From positions 2,418,001 to 2,482,000 of the forward strand of contig JAZGUH010000185.1 in assembly GCA_037893225.1 (NCBI GenBank): 64,000 bases of DNA, read 5' to 3'. Below the pieces are notes generated by a model. The model was given only the letters and a program-made list of their open reading frames with translations, made no database searches and was not told the origin of the DNA. Each line of letters opens with the position of its first letter. Position 1 is the first letter of the stretch. The position numbers were made by a program, and so were the translations under genes. Below, piece after piece: positions 33,286 through 43,898 of this stretch. The DNA is from Hippasteria phrygiana. Its lineage: Eukaryota; Echinodermata; Asteroidea; Valvatida; Goniasteridae.

Positions 33286-34260
33286 TGTATTTATGCTTAA
33301 TAAGCACATTTTTGTGATGATTTTCAACGGGCCAACATTAAATATTATAGGATATACAATATGTTTTTCATGGTATAAGTTTAGCACGCCCTTTTCGCTA
33401 ATAAGCTTCGCCATTAAATTGGCCCTGATATTTTGCTGACGCACGTACGTCACACACTTTTAATATATGGACTAGCAACAACAAACATATGGGACTGAAC
33501 CGGCCATGTCCGCGGTATTTACTCATTCGATACACCAACGATTTGTCTTCCCCGGTCCTACCAAAGCGACTGCGAGAGTGCGCAGGGTCAATGCGTCCTC
33601 GTTGGTCCGTTTTCTCTGGTTGCGTGTGCGTAGCTTGTCAGTGTGACACCACGGCGTGTCAGTGTGCAAACAGCCTCCGTCATTCCAGTTTACCTTAGTT
33701 TTTGGTATTCGTAATAAGCAATGATTGAAATAATTGGAGAGAAAAAAGTGCCGCGTGATTTGACCCGGTTTGGGGGATTTCATCTGCCAGTCTTAGGCAG
33801 TCTATTTTTTCCGTGGGTTTTGTTTTGTTTGGTTTCATTTTAATTGTTTTTTTTCTTTCTTTTTTTGTGTTTTGGGTATTTTTTTCTCGATTTTTTTCAC
33901 TACAGATCAAGTTCATTTCGCAACCTTCTAAAGCTGCCGTGTTCATACTTTTGGGGTGTGTCGCCCTAAAAAAACACCACGAAATTCAAACTGAATTGTT
34001 ATTTATCAGCAGATGGGTTATAAGCTTTGCAACGAGATATTCCACACAAACACACAGAGCGTCAGATGTAAAATTTTGAATTTTTAAATTAGGGTCGGGA
34101 CGCCCCCAATTCCTACAGTATTACGATATGCACGCCTAGCACATAATAAAACAATAGATCTCAGGCAGACACAAATAATGCACAATGTAGTCAGTGCTTT
34201 TTTTGTTCGAAAATTGCAGTTTTCTGCCGTTATTCGTTAGTAGAGGGAAATTTATTAATT
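33286..34260. other. No gene recognised
   Basis: Non-coding sequence with a T-rich stretch at about 33835-33900. No exon supported. Confidence 0.4.
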
Positions 34261-34397
34261 CGTCAAACAATCCACAAGGGAAACTGACTATACTTAAATT
34301 TGAATACATTTTCAAAGTGAACAAAGAAACTTTCTTTGTTCACTTTGAAAATGTATTCAAATTGACCTAGTCAGTTTCCCTTGTGGATTGTTTGACG
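34261..34397. mobile_element. Foldback element lacking its tRNA centre
   Basis: A 137-bp near-perfect palindrome. CGTCAAACAATCCACAAGGG begins the left arm and CCCTTGTGGATTGTTTGACG ends the right arm. The arms meet at GAACAAAGAAACTTTCTTTG. In other copies the tRNA modules lie between these arms. This copy therefore has both arms and no tRNA, either a centre deletion or the ancestral form. Confidence 0.85.
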
Positions 34398-34522
34398 AGT
34401 TATAAGTTAAAAAGTCGTATCCTCATTGAGTGATCCCCACAATGTGGCTTCCCAGGTTGTATCGTAAAATTGGGTGTGATCCCTGGCTATACGGCATTCT
34501 GGGTTTATGACTTCTGACTAGC

Positions 34523-34665
34523 GCCCACCCGAACAAAGATACTGACAATTTGGGAGACCGCCAACATAGGGCAAGATAGCTCAGTTGGTAGAGCGCCGGT
34601 ACGGTAACCCGGAGGTCGCAGGTTCGAATCCCGCTCCTGCCAGTTGCTTTGTTCACTTTGAAAAT
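34523..34665 (+). repeat. tRNA-headed repeat (SINE-like or half foldback)
   Basis: Leader CACCCGAACAAAGATACTGA, then GGGAGACCGCCAACATAGGG, then a tRNA-like module and TTCACTTTGAAAATG. The same leader and module occur at 59485-59625. The part just before the tRNA matches the spacer of the head-to-head pair. Confidence 0.75.
34570..34642 (+). tRNA. tRNA-like module, Thr(GGT)-like
   Basis: 73 nt. Acceptor GGCAAGA/TCCTGCC has one mismatch. D arm GCTCAGTTGGTAGAGC and T arm GCAGGTTCGAATCCCGC are well formed, and the discriminator is A. The anticodon stem CCGGT/CCCGG has one mismatch. The loop ACGGTAA gives anticodon GGT with C at position 33. This is the best-folding copy, but as a member of a repeated element it is probably not a cellular tRNA gene. 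Confidence 0.45.
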
Positions 34666-35409
34666 GGAAATGTATTAAGTTAAAATTGCGATTAAGAGTA
34701 TGGGCATGGCAGCTGTAATGTACGCTCCGATGAAATGATACTTTTGGCTCATTATGCACAGGTTATATACATACGGATCTGAAATGGAGGCTTTACAACC
34801 CTCCCGGCCCAAAGGAGATGACTACAATGAGTTCCTTGTGTTACCAAACAAAAATAGCGCCCTCTTGCATAAGCAGATGGAAGGATATTCTAAAAAACTG
34901 AAACACCAGCACCTTATTTTGACTTCTAGTGAAAGCAAGCGTTAATCATGTTTGTGTTTTTGTAACACATAATAATATGCGTCAAAACAAATGTGAGTGG
35001 TCCGTTTCCTTTAAAGCAGTATTATTCGTGCACGCTATCATTTTTGTCTTAACGCATTATCAAAGGAAGTTACTTTTTGAACAAGAACATTTACTTCACC
35101 CTTGAATATCCTCATTACTCCTCAAGAAGCGTTTGGAGGCTGCTATATTTCGGGGGAAGAAACGAATTTAAGGTATATGCAAATTAAGCATTGACGTTTT
35201 ATGTTCCGTAATAACTATTGGCAGAGGAGACTTGCAGTTGCTATACGCGTCTGGTGACACTATATTGCCTTTGAAATGACATGCCAGTTCTACCGCCAGA
35301 TAAGTGCACCCGACTACCAACGTATATCAGCTGTGGTTGAAGGTTCACATACACCGCAGTCCCGCAAACAAATTCCAATTCATCCCAGAGCCGGAAATCG
35401 AATCCAAAT
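34666..35409. other. No gene recognised
   Basis: Non-coding. No repeat assigned. Confidence 0.4.
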
Positions 35410-35655
35410 GGGTCATTCCATGAATTTGGGGTCCAAAAGTGTGACATTTTTGGGTGTTTCTGTTACATAGTGACATGTATAAGATTTTGCAATTCAGGAC
35501 ACATTAATGCCTTCTATCTCCAAGAGTGATTATGTAAAGCAAAAAAAGTATTAAAAAAAGTGTGAAGTCCATTTTAATGATACTTGATGGGAAATTACAC
35601 AGGTCAGGTGTAACAGGGACACCAACAAATGTCACACAAATTTATGGAATGACCC
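35410..35655. mobile_element. MITE with GGGTCATTCCAT ends
   Basis: Opens GGGTCATTCCATGAATTTGG and closes AAATTTATGGAATGACCC. 246 bp with a long TIR. Internal text includes TGTTACATAGTGACATG and GGTGTAACAGGGACACC. An open frame reading out of it (35562-35885) is incidental. Confidence 0.85.
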
Positions 35656-35886
35656 ACATGCAATACGCGCATGAAGAAGAACTTTGGAAACACAATTCCA
35701 TTGATGTACCGAGAATTGCAAGAAAAATTGCACAAAATAGGCCAGCTGCAGGAACAACTGAATTAACAATTTCCAAGTGTGCAAACTTTCGACCACAACA
35801 GACTGTGCATGTATCTCAACAACACAAAATCGCCGACGAAATTACGGACACCGAGGTAGTACATTCCTGTAAAATACTAACTTGAA

Positions 35887-36255
35887 ATGGATATATCCAT
35901 TGCATGTTTCCTTCTAGGGCCTCGGTTAGCAATGCGCGAGACACTGCCCAGGTCTCTTTCAAGCCAGACACCGGAATCAGAAGATGAGACGAGCGGTCGA
36001 TCTAAGGGACTTGACACTCACTTTACGATAAGCCGGGGGAGCTTTTCCCGCGAGGGTGTAAGCTTTACACAAGCGCAAGTATCGTTGTTAGAAGAGCACG
36101 GGGCAAATGTTGTAAGCCAGGTAAAACATAGCATGAAGAATCATAGTGTCACCGATCCTTATAGGTGCAATGTTACTTACTGTCCAAGAATTAAAGGGAC
36201 ACGTTGCCTTGGATCTGGAGGACGCCTATTGTGCTACAAAAAACGCTCGCCCTAA
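35887..36255 (+). CDS. Unrecognised 122-codon ORF
   Basis: ATG-initiated frame of 122 codons, rich in Ser, Arg and Glu in its first half, with no domain, signal peptide or membrane segment that I recognise. Its last 20 codons run into a repeat start at 36195 (AGGGACACGTTGCCTTGGAT) next to TTAA. Its end is therefore mobile-element sequence, and the frame is probably fortuitous or part of an untranslated region. Confidence 0.12.
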   Translation: MDISIACFLLGPRLAMRETLPRSLSSQTPESEDETSGRSKGLDTHFTISRGSFSREGVSFTQAQVSLLEEHGANVVSQVKHSMKNHSVTDPYRCNVTYCPRIKGTRCLGSGGRLLCYKKRSP

Positions 36256-36450
36256 AATTGCTATAATTGGAAAGATCATTACACGATCTTCCCTTTAAAA
36301 TGCGCCGTTTGTCTGAAAATCCTTGACGAAAATACTTTCAGTGACGCAAGTTTGGTTCGGAAAAGTGTCACCGTTAGAAACGCATAGCTTGTAGTCAGAA
36401 AATTGGCGATGGTTGTGTACATTATTATATTCTACTTTGAACGGTCTACC
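36195..36450. mobile_element. TTAA-adjacent MITE fragment related to family B
   Basis: Begins at TTAA|AGGGACACGTTGCCTTGGAT, similar to the family B terminus but clearly different after about 20 bp. No matching right terminus was found, so the extent is a guess. Confidence 0.4.
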
Positions 36451-37365
36451 AAACCGTGTCATTTAGTATGAAGGCCTTTTCCGTCTCCAAGATAATGTGT
36501 TCCTTAAACAAGGTGGTCGTGTGCATTTGACCAACAAAATACCCTTCTTCTTTTTGTATTCAACCCGCGTACATCTATTGTTGGGCCAATCCGAATAAGC
36601 CGTTTTAAAGAACGTGACAGCCCGCACTGAAATACTAGACACTTGTCTTGGATGATTTCAATTATTGTTAGAGATTTGCTGCCATGTACTTTTCAGCAGA
36701 AATGCCGGGCTTTCAAGCGTCTGTGTCTGCAGGCTTTATACTCTTGCACTGTTTTATTTTCAATCGGGCGGAAACGATCCGACGGCGTTCAATGATTTAG
36801 TTGCACCCCGTGTGTCGTGTTGTTTCCCGCGCTTTTGTTCATTCATTCACGGAGACGGTAGACTCAGCAGTACCAAATGAAATGGATCCTTTAAAAACAA
36901 CACGCTCCCGAAAAGGACTGAAGTATTGGGTGCCAATCGCTTTTAACCATCGATATTTAATCAACGAATGCGAGTGATGAAGAGGGTGTCTCTGATTATG
37001 CGCTGCCCATTTCTAATTCTCGCGTCTTCTTCTGTTTTTTGTGTCTTTTATTTTGCTACATCATGATGGAGCTAATGACACAGAGTGTCCTGAAATCTCC
37101 GGGAATTGTATTATAACCTCAATGGATGTAGTGAGGAACGTATAGAGAAAGTTCATTTTTCGTTTTACATAAATCTTTGTCTGCGTAGTTTTGTATGTAT
37201 TCCTCATTTGGGCCAAACTGGGGCCATATTGCAGGTAACCAAGGTTTTGATTTTTTACAGAAAAGTAGGCAGCACTCTTTTTTTTTACAGAGGGGTAAAA
37301 CGGAAAATTCAGTTAAAAATTTACGTGTTGTACTTATTGTAATCTTAATATCGTCAAACAAACCG
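36451..37365. other. No gene recognised
   Basis: Non-coding. Nothing specific. Confidence 0.4.
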
Positions 37366-37465
37366 CATAATCGTCAAACAAAACATAAGGGAAAATAACT
37401 AGGTAGTTTGAATACATTTAAAAAGTGAAAAGAAAACTGGCAGGCGGCGGGATTCGAACCTGCAC
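37366..37465. mobile_element. Foldback tRNA element, left arm fragment
   Basis: CGTCAAACAAAACATAAGGG, AATAACTAGGTAGTTTGAAT, AAAACTGGCAGGCGGCGGG and ATTCGAACCTGC: the left arm plus only the T-arm end of the minus-strand tRNA module, then unrelated sequence. Confidence 0.7.
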
Positions 37466-38873
37466 TTGCAATATTTTGTACTCAACAGCTTCATAAAATC
37501 GGGCCTGGATTTTAATTACCCATTTCGCATGAAATCGGTCGATTTTGTTCAGTGTAGTGTCAAAATAACACAGTGGCTGAAAAAACAACCAAAACGTCTA
37601 ACAAGAACACGTTAATTTTTAACTCTAGTGTTCGTTTTCCCTGTTTGAAAGATATCAGCGCAAAGAAACATATTGGCTGAGAACCTATACTTGCAAGATA
37701 TTCCATGATTTGGCCCTAAATAAGACACGCATGATGTAAAACCCGGAGCGACTTTCCAACCAAAAAGTGACTCATGTAAAACGTCAGCTACAAATAACGT
37801 GTTCAGCACAGGATTTGAACGTCGGTTGCATTGACAAAAGACGTGCGCATCACAATTATCCACACTTGCAAAACATTAATGCCTGAATGAATACAGGGAT
37901 GAGTTTGATCATAAGTTCACATATGTACACGTTTACTCGTTCGTTTTGTATAATGTTCAGTAATAGAGTGTAATAGAGTAATAGCCTTTATGGTCATTGT
38001 CTCCGATGATGTGGGCTGGTGGACTATAGATCAGGTGAAGTTTTCAACCAACTTCGAAACCCAAGAGGCTGTTTTTGAAACTCGATCCACAAGTCAATGC
38101 AGCGGAGGCCAGCCATCACCAACGCTTCAGGCTGACCTTATAGAGCACTTGCCAAAGATTGACTTATTTTACAAGTGGCTACGACCGTCTGATGATCCGT
38201 GCGAGAAACACCATAACGAAAACATCAGAACTAAGTACATCCAGTGCGTGACAGACACCCGTTTACGCCACCCACGCGCCGACGGCTACACAGGTTATGA
38301 TTTTTGATGGTGTCCCTGCACCATTAGAACTAAAATGCCACCCAACCTTCTCAGATAACCGACAAATTATGACATGTTTATGGCGATGAGGAAAAGAAGC
38401 AGACCCGTCAAATACTGAGTTATTTTAATCTTAAATGCACTGATGAAAGGAAATACTTGAATGTCAGACGCGGGGAGGTTCGGCATAATCGTGAGTCACT
38501 TATCATTGCTTCAGGCGAAATCAACGCGAGTCGCCATTTTGAGCAGATCAGTAGATTTGAAGTTTTCCCAGTGACGGCAGATCGTCTGTGACTTAAGTCT
38601 GTGATCGCCTGTGCCTTCAAGTCTGTGACTTGACTAGGGACAACGTGAAGTTGTCGCAATTGGTTTAGAGTTAATCGCCCTTTAAACATTTAACCTAAAC
38701 TAGACAAGAAAAATCCTAGACTTTTCTTATGACATTAACACGTAGGAAACTAAACGCATGTCACCATACAACAGACGACGGGGCGTCATCCTTCACCACT
38801 TCTAAACATTTAAAAAGGGTCCTTTTTCGGAAAAGTGGACAATTCGGAAAATTGGGGGTACCCACCCCACTCA
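37466..38873. other. No gene recognised; one 105-codon ORF
   Basis: A plus-strand frame at 37990-38307 (105 codons) has a fairly even amino-acid composition but no domain that I recognise and no convincing splice sites. The rest is non-coding. Confidence 0.25.
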
Positions 38874-39040
38874 AGTGTGTAAATGCCGGCAATCGCGGAC
38901 CTCCTATTGTCCCTCTTTTGTTTGTGCTTCCCATATGTTTTGTACACGATTTTCAATCGTGGACGTTCGGTCAATCGTGGACCCTTTGTCTACGCCCTAA
39001 CCCTTTTGTCCCTAATCTACGTTTGCCGGTATTTACACAC
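38874..39040. mobile_element. MITE family E, copy 3 (inverted, ends intact)
   Basis: Opens GTGTGTAAATGCCGGCAATC and closes GTTTGCCGGTATTTACACAC, a terminal inverted repeat. The interior has the family words CTCCTATTGTCCCTCTTTTG and GTACACGATTTTCAATCG on this strand. It gives the best estimate of the family termini. Confidence 0.8.
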
Positions 39041-39214
39041 GCACTCCCCACCCCGAACATGGGTCCTACGAAAGCCTGGATATGCAAATAGTGCGAAGAG
39101 TTAATTAGTTAAAGGACATATAATGTCCGTGATCTGACTTAATATTTCAACTTAGTGGACTTTCCCCATTAACATCTTATACGGAAGAAAACTGAATTTT
39201 CTGACGAAGAAAAA

Positions 39215-39280
39215 ACTTTCATAGTGAACAAAGAAAACTGGCAGGAGAGAGGGATTCGAACCTGCGACCTCCGGAAAAAA
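39215..39280. mobile_element. Foldback tRNA element, internal fragment
   Basis: ATAGTGAACAAAGAAAACTG, GGCAGGAGAGAGGGATTCG, AACCTGCGACCTCCGG: the arm junction plus T-arm half of a minus-strand module. Confidence 0.65.
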
Positions 39281-39816
39281 ATTAATAGATCATTCTACAT
39301 TCTATTTGATCTCTATTAAATGCTTTGTTTTATTATGTGCTACGCGCGAAGATTGACAGACAATCTGTTGGAATTAGGAACATCTCGCTCGTAATTCTAA
39401 ATTTACATTTTATCAAATCTGTTACTTTTCATCGTTCGATTTTTGTGGAATGTCTCGTTGAAAAGCTCATAATTATTTTATCTAATGCTATCAAAATTAG
39501 CAATTCAATTTGAAATTGAGTTTTTAGCGTGATACACGCCACATGCACGGAAATGACAGTATTTAATGCCATTAACACTGAAGGCATGTCACCATACAAC
39601 AGCTGGCGGGAGGGGCGTCACTTTACCAATTCTAACCGGACTTCGGGGGGGGGGGGGGGGGACTTCAGTTCTCAAAGGAATCAGCCCTTCCTTCTGTACA
39701 GAAGAATAGTGCCCCAATTAAGGTAGGGGTTTGGTTTGGTGACAATCCCCACATTTGGGTGGGTCGCCCGGAATGGGAGGAGGGGGGAAACAATGCATTA
39801 CTTTGATTGATCTTAC
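39281..39816 (-). other. First intron of the receptor gene (5' part)
   Basis: Sequence downstream of the GPCR exon in the minus-strand sense, beginning with the GTAAGA donor at 39811-39816. AT-rich, with a G homopolymer at about 39646-39660. No further receptor exon recognised. Confidence 0.6.
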
Positions 39817-40224
39817 CTGTAAATAGGGTAGGATGTGACACGCCTTTAATCCAAAGAACCACGTCTCCGTCGTGTCAACTATGACATTGGGCGGCATGCA
39901 CAGCAACACCACCAGCACATCGGCCACTGCCATGTTGACGATGTAATAGTTGGTGACGGTGCGCATGTGTTCGTTCTTGAGGACGGCGAAGCACACGAGC
40001 AGGTTCCCTACCAGCCCCGCCACGAAAATCACGGCGTATACGACTATCAGGAACCACTCGTGCGAGCTGGGATAGACAACGTTGTGTACAACCTCGTAGA
40101 GCTCGTCTATGTACTCCGGGCTGAACTCGTGCAACCCCGGCGCGGGTGGGGCCTCGGTGGGCGATACGCCCGGGCCAAACTCCGGGAAGATGGGGTTGGA
40201 GTTGTTGAAAGTCTCCGAACCCAT
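39817..40224 (-). CDS. First coding exon of an orexin/allatotropin-type peptide GPCR
   Basis: 136 codons in an exon ending CAG|GTAAGA (donor at 39811-39816). The ATG at 40222-40224 is the first in frame after a stop at 40285-40287. Residues 1-55 form an acidic, proline-rich extracellular N-terminus with one NxS sequon (N7). TM1 spans about 57-82 with the GN pair (G73-N74). Loop 1 contains HMRTVTNY. TM2 spans about 93-116 with NMAVAD (D102) and a PP kink. TETWFFG (W122) and C129, the usual loop-2 disulfide partner, start TM3. The text from YPSSHEW to ILPYLQ closely follows orexin and allatotropin receptors, and from memory an intron after PYLQ is known in orexin receptors. Ligand specificity cannot be read from this exon. 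Related families (NPFF-like) share some motifs but fit less well. Longer open sequence to 39718 is intron read-through. Confidence 0.88.
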
Positions 40225-41440
40225 ATTGACAAGTTTCTCGGTCTTTACTACAAAGCTTTCAGAGCTCCGTGTAAAATGTGCGGATCAAGTGGTTGTCAGT
40301 TTGTGCTTGTAACTTTTAGAACACTACCAAAGTTGCCTCGAAAGCGAAACCTGTGAGCGTTCAGTTAATTAACTGTTCATTGAGACTGCAACTGTCTCCA
40401 AGCAAAACATCAAAAACTAGAGTTCAGTACAGTTTTCGCAGTCAGTTTTTTCGTATCTGTACAACTTAAAGCAATGCAAATGTCTGTCGCGGGAGCTGTA
40501 CCGATGCTGACTGACACTCCCACTTAGACTGCGGCTGTGCGGTATTTTACAAGAAAAATATTCTCCATAATGTTCTCGCGCATCCTAAATATACGAAATC
40601 TTGCGGGATTAACGAATCTCTTGGATCAAATACCAGTTTCTAATTCGAGTATGGCTTTGACGATGCCGTGCGGAAATCCTTGCTGAATCTCCGCAAAATG
40701 TCAAGCGACACATTCGGTTACCAGCCACGCGGAGTTTGAAGCAAATCACCGGCTCTAATCTCTCCTCTCGTGCGTCAGTCGGGGATGGCCAACATGACAT
40801 GCAGCCAACATCTCTTGTTCAACTCAGAGCCGGTGGCAGAGCGGTTATTTTGAACCGGCAAATCCACTCAACAACACGGCCTCCCCTAGGATGTCGAAGA
40901 CACGGTTTAAAAGACTGACTCGAGGCAGCCGACAGTGTTTTCTCTTGGTTAACGCGGCATGCGAAACGCAGTTGCCTTCATTCCAAGTAGGCCCACACAG
41001 AAACCAAATTTGTATTCACGCGGCTGCATAACTCAGAGCGAGCTAGGCCAGCATGTTCGGGCCGTGGAATAACAACTTGTTCCCCCGTGTTACGCGGGGA
41101 GAGCACGCCAATCATTCGCGGAGACTCCCTGGCTTGCGGCAGACGTCAAGTGCTCTTCCGGGAGGGTGATACCGGGAACAGATCAGCCATGTCTTTCTTC
41201 TCTTAGTCTTTCATCCCGTTGCTTATACATCGGCTTATAAGGCCGAATTCGCCGCGCGATGTCGTTTGTTTCGTGCGTACGTACGTTTCAGACTCACTGT
41301 CACATGGTCACGTCACAGCAGCGCGGGAAAAGTTGTGCGGACCATAACATTTACTCTAGCGCCCTCACGGTTTGTTCTTTACAAAAAACCAAGGAATCAC
41401 CGAGTCTTGTTTTATTTGGAAGACTCAGATGGCCAGTATT
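40225..41440 (-). promoter_or_regulatory. 5' leader and upstream region of the receptor gene
   Basis: Upstream (minus-strand sense) of the receptor ATG. 40225-40287 is leader with an in-frame stop. 40700-41250 is relatively GC- and CpG-rich compared with the surroundings, consistent with a promoter region. No precise TATA or start site can be fixed. A leader exon spliced further upstream is possible. Confidence 0.35.
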
Positions 41441-41444
41441 TGAT

Positions 41445-41590
41445 GGTGTATAAACGGTGCAAGTCTCGCGACTTCATAATCATTTTTATTACTTTTTATG
41501 TGAACGTCGTGGTACCAAACTCTGACTAGTCTAGCGACGGACTCTTCAGTCTGTTGTTTTTAACCCTTTAGCAATGCTTATGATAGCTTG
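41445..41590. repeat. Dispersed repeat Z, copy 2
   Basis: Partner of 13450-13575 in the same orientation. Both carry GTGCAAGTCTCGC, CGAACGTC/TGAACGTC, GGTACCA and CTGACTAGTCTAGCG. Confidence 0.6.
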
Positions 41591-41814
41591 AGGCTGAGAT
41601 CAAATTTCCCATTATATTACATGTATTTCTGTCCTCAATTTGTGGTATTTTAAATATATTGTAAATTGAAATGCATCTTGTTTTTTTTCTTTACGAGACC
41701 ACATAATTGTAGTCCCCCGAGTCAGCCCAGTTGCAAAACAAATTTTTCATAAAAGAGGACACGCCGCGCATTTAATTCCTATAAACATCAATGTTCCATA
41801 ACTACACACTATCC

Positions 41815-41925
41815 ATCAATACTCTAAACATATTTATAGTATGTAAACGTGTTTACAAACTGATATAGCAAGAAAGTGTTTAGAAAAGTGTTTAATTGCT
41901 AAACACTGTTTTTGCCGTGCAGGTG
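41815..41925. mobile_element. GTTTAGCAATTAAACAC-type MITE, partial copy
   Basis: Contains GTAAACGTGTTTACAAACTG, AGAAAGTGTTTAGAAAAGTG, ATTGCTAAACACTGTTTTTG. These are the same words as in 42850-42970 and the fuller copy at 57962-58178. Confidence 0.7.
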
Positions 41926-41929
41926 TATG

Positions 41930-42170
41930 GTTATTATTTTTTACTGAAATCACCCAAAACAAGGCTAAAATGGTTTAAAACGATCAGAGGTTGTAGCGTT
42001 GGCGACCCTATACCATCCTTACGGTTTTCCTGGGCCCATATCGAAAGAGAGCATAATTCTTCAACAGATTCCACTGAAAGTATCCCAAATGTTGGACCTA
42101 TACACCCAGGCGGGGTAACTTCTACCGTTGGTGAGACTGCCGCTGGTGACGTGACCTTTAAAAACTGAAG
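41930..42170. repeat. Dispersed repeat AA, copy 3
   Basis: GGTTGTAGCGTTGGCGACC, TCCTTACGGTTTTCCTGGG, ACACCCAGGCGGGGTAACTT, TACCGTTGGTGAGACT. Colinear with 31575-31800. Both plus- and minus-strand frames of 90-145 codons cross it, and neither resembles a protein family. Confidence 0.65.
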
Positions 42171-42420
42171 ACTTTGAAGATTACGGACAATAATGGGTAC
42201 ATCTACTCGATCTGCTGTAGTCCTGTCTGGTGATATCCGTCGAATCTTCGATCCCCATTTTAATAGAATCATTCTGGGTGTATGCTTCGATGAACTCAAA
42301 ATGACTCTGAGCGTCGACGTACCGGCTCGCAGGCCCGCGAAAGCGCATGGCGTGATATCATCTGATGACACGGTGGTACGGTCATCGATTGCTGAATGTC
42401 AGTTTAAAGCTGCTGCATAT

Positions 42421-42614
42421 TGTGTGCGTGGGTTTGTTTTTGCATTCAATTGGGGACCTTTAACAATAGATGACAATAGGGTCCCCGGTTAATTAATAAA
42501 GGTCCCCGGTTGAAAATTGTGTACAAAACCAATGAGGGTCCTTGCCAAAATGTTCAAGTATGAACAATAGAATGCAGGACAATATGAGGTCCCCGATTGA
42601 AGGTGTTTACACAC
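42421..42614. mobile_element. MITE family E, copy 4
   Basis: TTTTTGCATTCAATTGGGG, ACCTTTAACAATAGATGACA, AATTGTGTACAAAACCAATG, ending GGTGTTTACACAC. Same orientation as 26650-26826. Confidence 0.75.
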
Positions 42615-42849
42615 TTGTGTGCGTTTGGGGTCTATCATAAAATTCAAATCGAAATGTTATTTTGTTAACATTATAAACAAGTTTAGCATTCCAATGAGCC
42701 ATTCCACCGAAGAAAAATTGTATTGCTTGCTTGATTTTGATTTTGGCGCTTAAGAGATGTCACTGATTGATCAATTGATTGATTGATTGATTAAATAGGT
42801 TTAAATAACTTTTGAGTTAGGCGCGGGACGCTTCTAATTCCTACGGTAT

Positions 42850-42970
42850 TATTGTAGCCATTGAACATTGATGTTAAGGAATTGGACACGTAATGTTTAG
42901 CTTCTAAACATGTTTACAAACTGATAGCAAGATTGTGTTTAATTGCTAAACACAGTTTTTAGAGTGTAGT
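42850..42970. mobile_element. GTTTAGCAATTAAACAC-type MITE, partial copy
   Basis: ATTGAACATTGATGTTAAGG, GGACACGTAATGTTTAGCTT, CTAAACATGTTTACAAACTG, AATTGCTAAACACAGTTTTT: nearly identical to the right half of 57962-58178. Confidence 0.75.
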
Positions 42971-43772
42971 AAGTGCTTTTATCGTTCAGGATTATTTTTC
43001 TTCCATAATGCGTTTTCTATTTGTTATTTTGTTATTTATTTTGTTATTTTTTTATATGCAATTTTTCCCCGAACAAGGCTAAAAGACACAAGAGGTAGGA
43101 AATGGGAAAATCCATTCGATTGAAATTTAGTACGGCACATAGAACTTTAAAATCTAAGTTGCTTTCAAATTTTCAAAATCTTCAGTGTATAAATAATCCT
43201 ACCTCGTGCGCAATAGGTAATGAATAATGTGCAGCAGATACTTCGAGTACTTGAGAGGATTCACAAGAGGAGATGTCCTCGGTTATAGCTCGAGTACTTC
43301 AAGCACCAGATTGAAATCACCACTTGCGCATGAAATTTCAAAACCACCGTGAGCGTTGGTTTTGAAATCGTTCTGTTATCATTTAACAGACTCGTATTCA
43401 ACTAAAAAAACAGCAACAACACCGTTGTAATTGCAGATTACTACTGAGAGATGTTCACCCATGTCCATCCACAATGCCTACTTTGTGCTTACGGGGATGT
43501 GATGCTATTTGAATATCATTTTCAATTACCTCGGTTGCAATTCTAAGGTGAAATTTTGATGTTAGTGCAAATTGTCGTATTCTTTAGCCAAAGCACGATG
43601 TCATCCATAGCATTGTGCACACAAAATTAAAGTATGATCTACTTTTTCTTGACACCCGTTGTATGTTTTAGTTCTTTTCAATATTAAATAACTCGTTTGA
43701 AGCACATTTCTAACGAGCAGTTCTTCAAAGCATTGTTGATGGGTTATTTTGGCGGAATGATTTAAGTACTGT
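42971..43772. other. No gene recognised
   Basis: AT-rich non-coding. Contains a short piece (CCCCGAACAAGGCTAAAA, about 43068) of dispersed repeat AB. Confidence 0.4.
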
Positions 43773-43898
43773 TAGGCCGTGTCCGAATTACTTGGCTACG
43801 GCTTGAAATTACACACGAGTCTATGGGAAGTGGCTGCAGCCGCTACCATAGACATGTGTGTAACATCCAGCCGTAGCCAACTTCGAACACGGCCTTAT
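43773..43898. mobile_element. Palindromic MITE family H, copy 1
   Basis: Opens TAGGCCGTGTCCGAATTACT and closes CTTCGAACACGGCCTTA, with the inner arms GGCTACGGCTTGAAATTACA and CATCCAGCCGTAGCC. The symmetry centre is a GTGGCTGCAGCCGC palindrome. A second copy is at 56816-56947. Confidence 0.85.

Noticed and set aside
34570..34642. Functional cellular tRNA-Thr gene
   Set aside because: The module occurs several times within a repeated element, lacks U33 and has acceptor and anticodon-stem mismatches. It is treated as tRNA-derived.
35562..35885. 107-codon ORF upstream of 35887
   Set aside because: Its first third is the right arm of the GGGTCATTCCAT MITE, and the remainder shares a dispersed repeat with 25310-25380.
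37612..37863. NPVLNTLF peptide as a TM7 fragment of the missing receptor exons
   Set aside because: Only a few residues resemble an NP motif. The surrounding sequence is hydrophilic and cysteine-rich, not transmembrane, and there are no splice sites around it.
39718..39816. Continuation of the receptor ORF for 32 codons past PYLQ
   Set aside because: The sequence changes from conserved receptor text to low-complexity proline-rich text exactly at CAG|GTAAGA, so this is intron read-through.
39967..40356. 129-codon plus-strand ORF opposite the receptor exon
   Set aside because: It is the antisense shadow of the GPCR exon, whose minus-strand translation shows clear family motifs.
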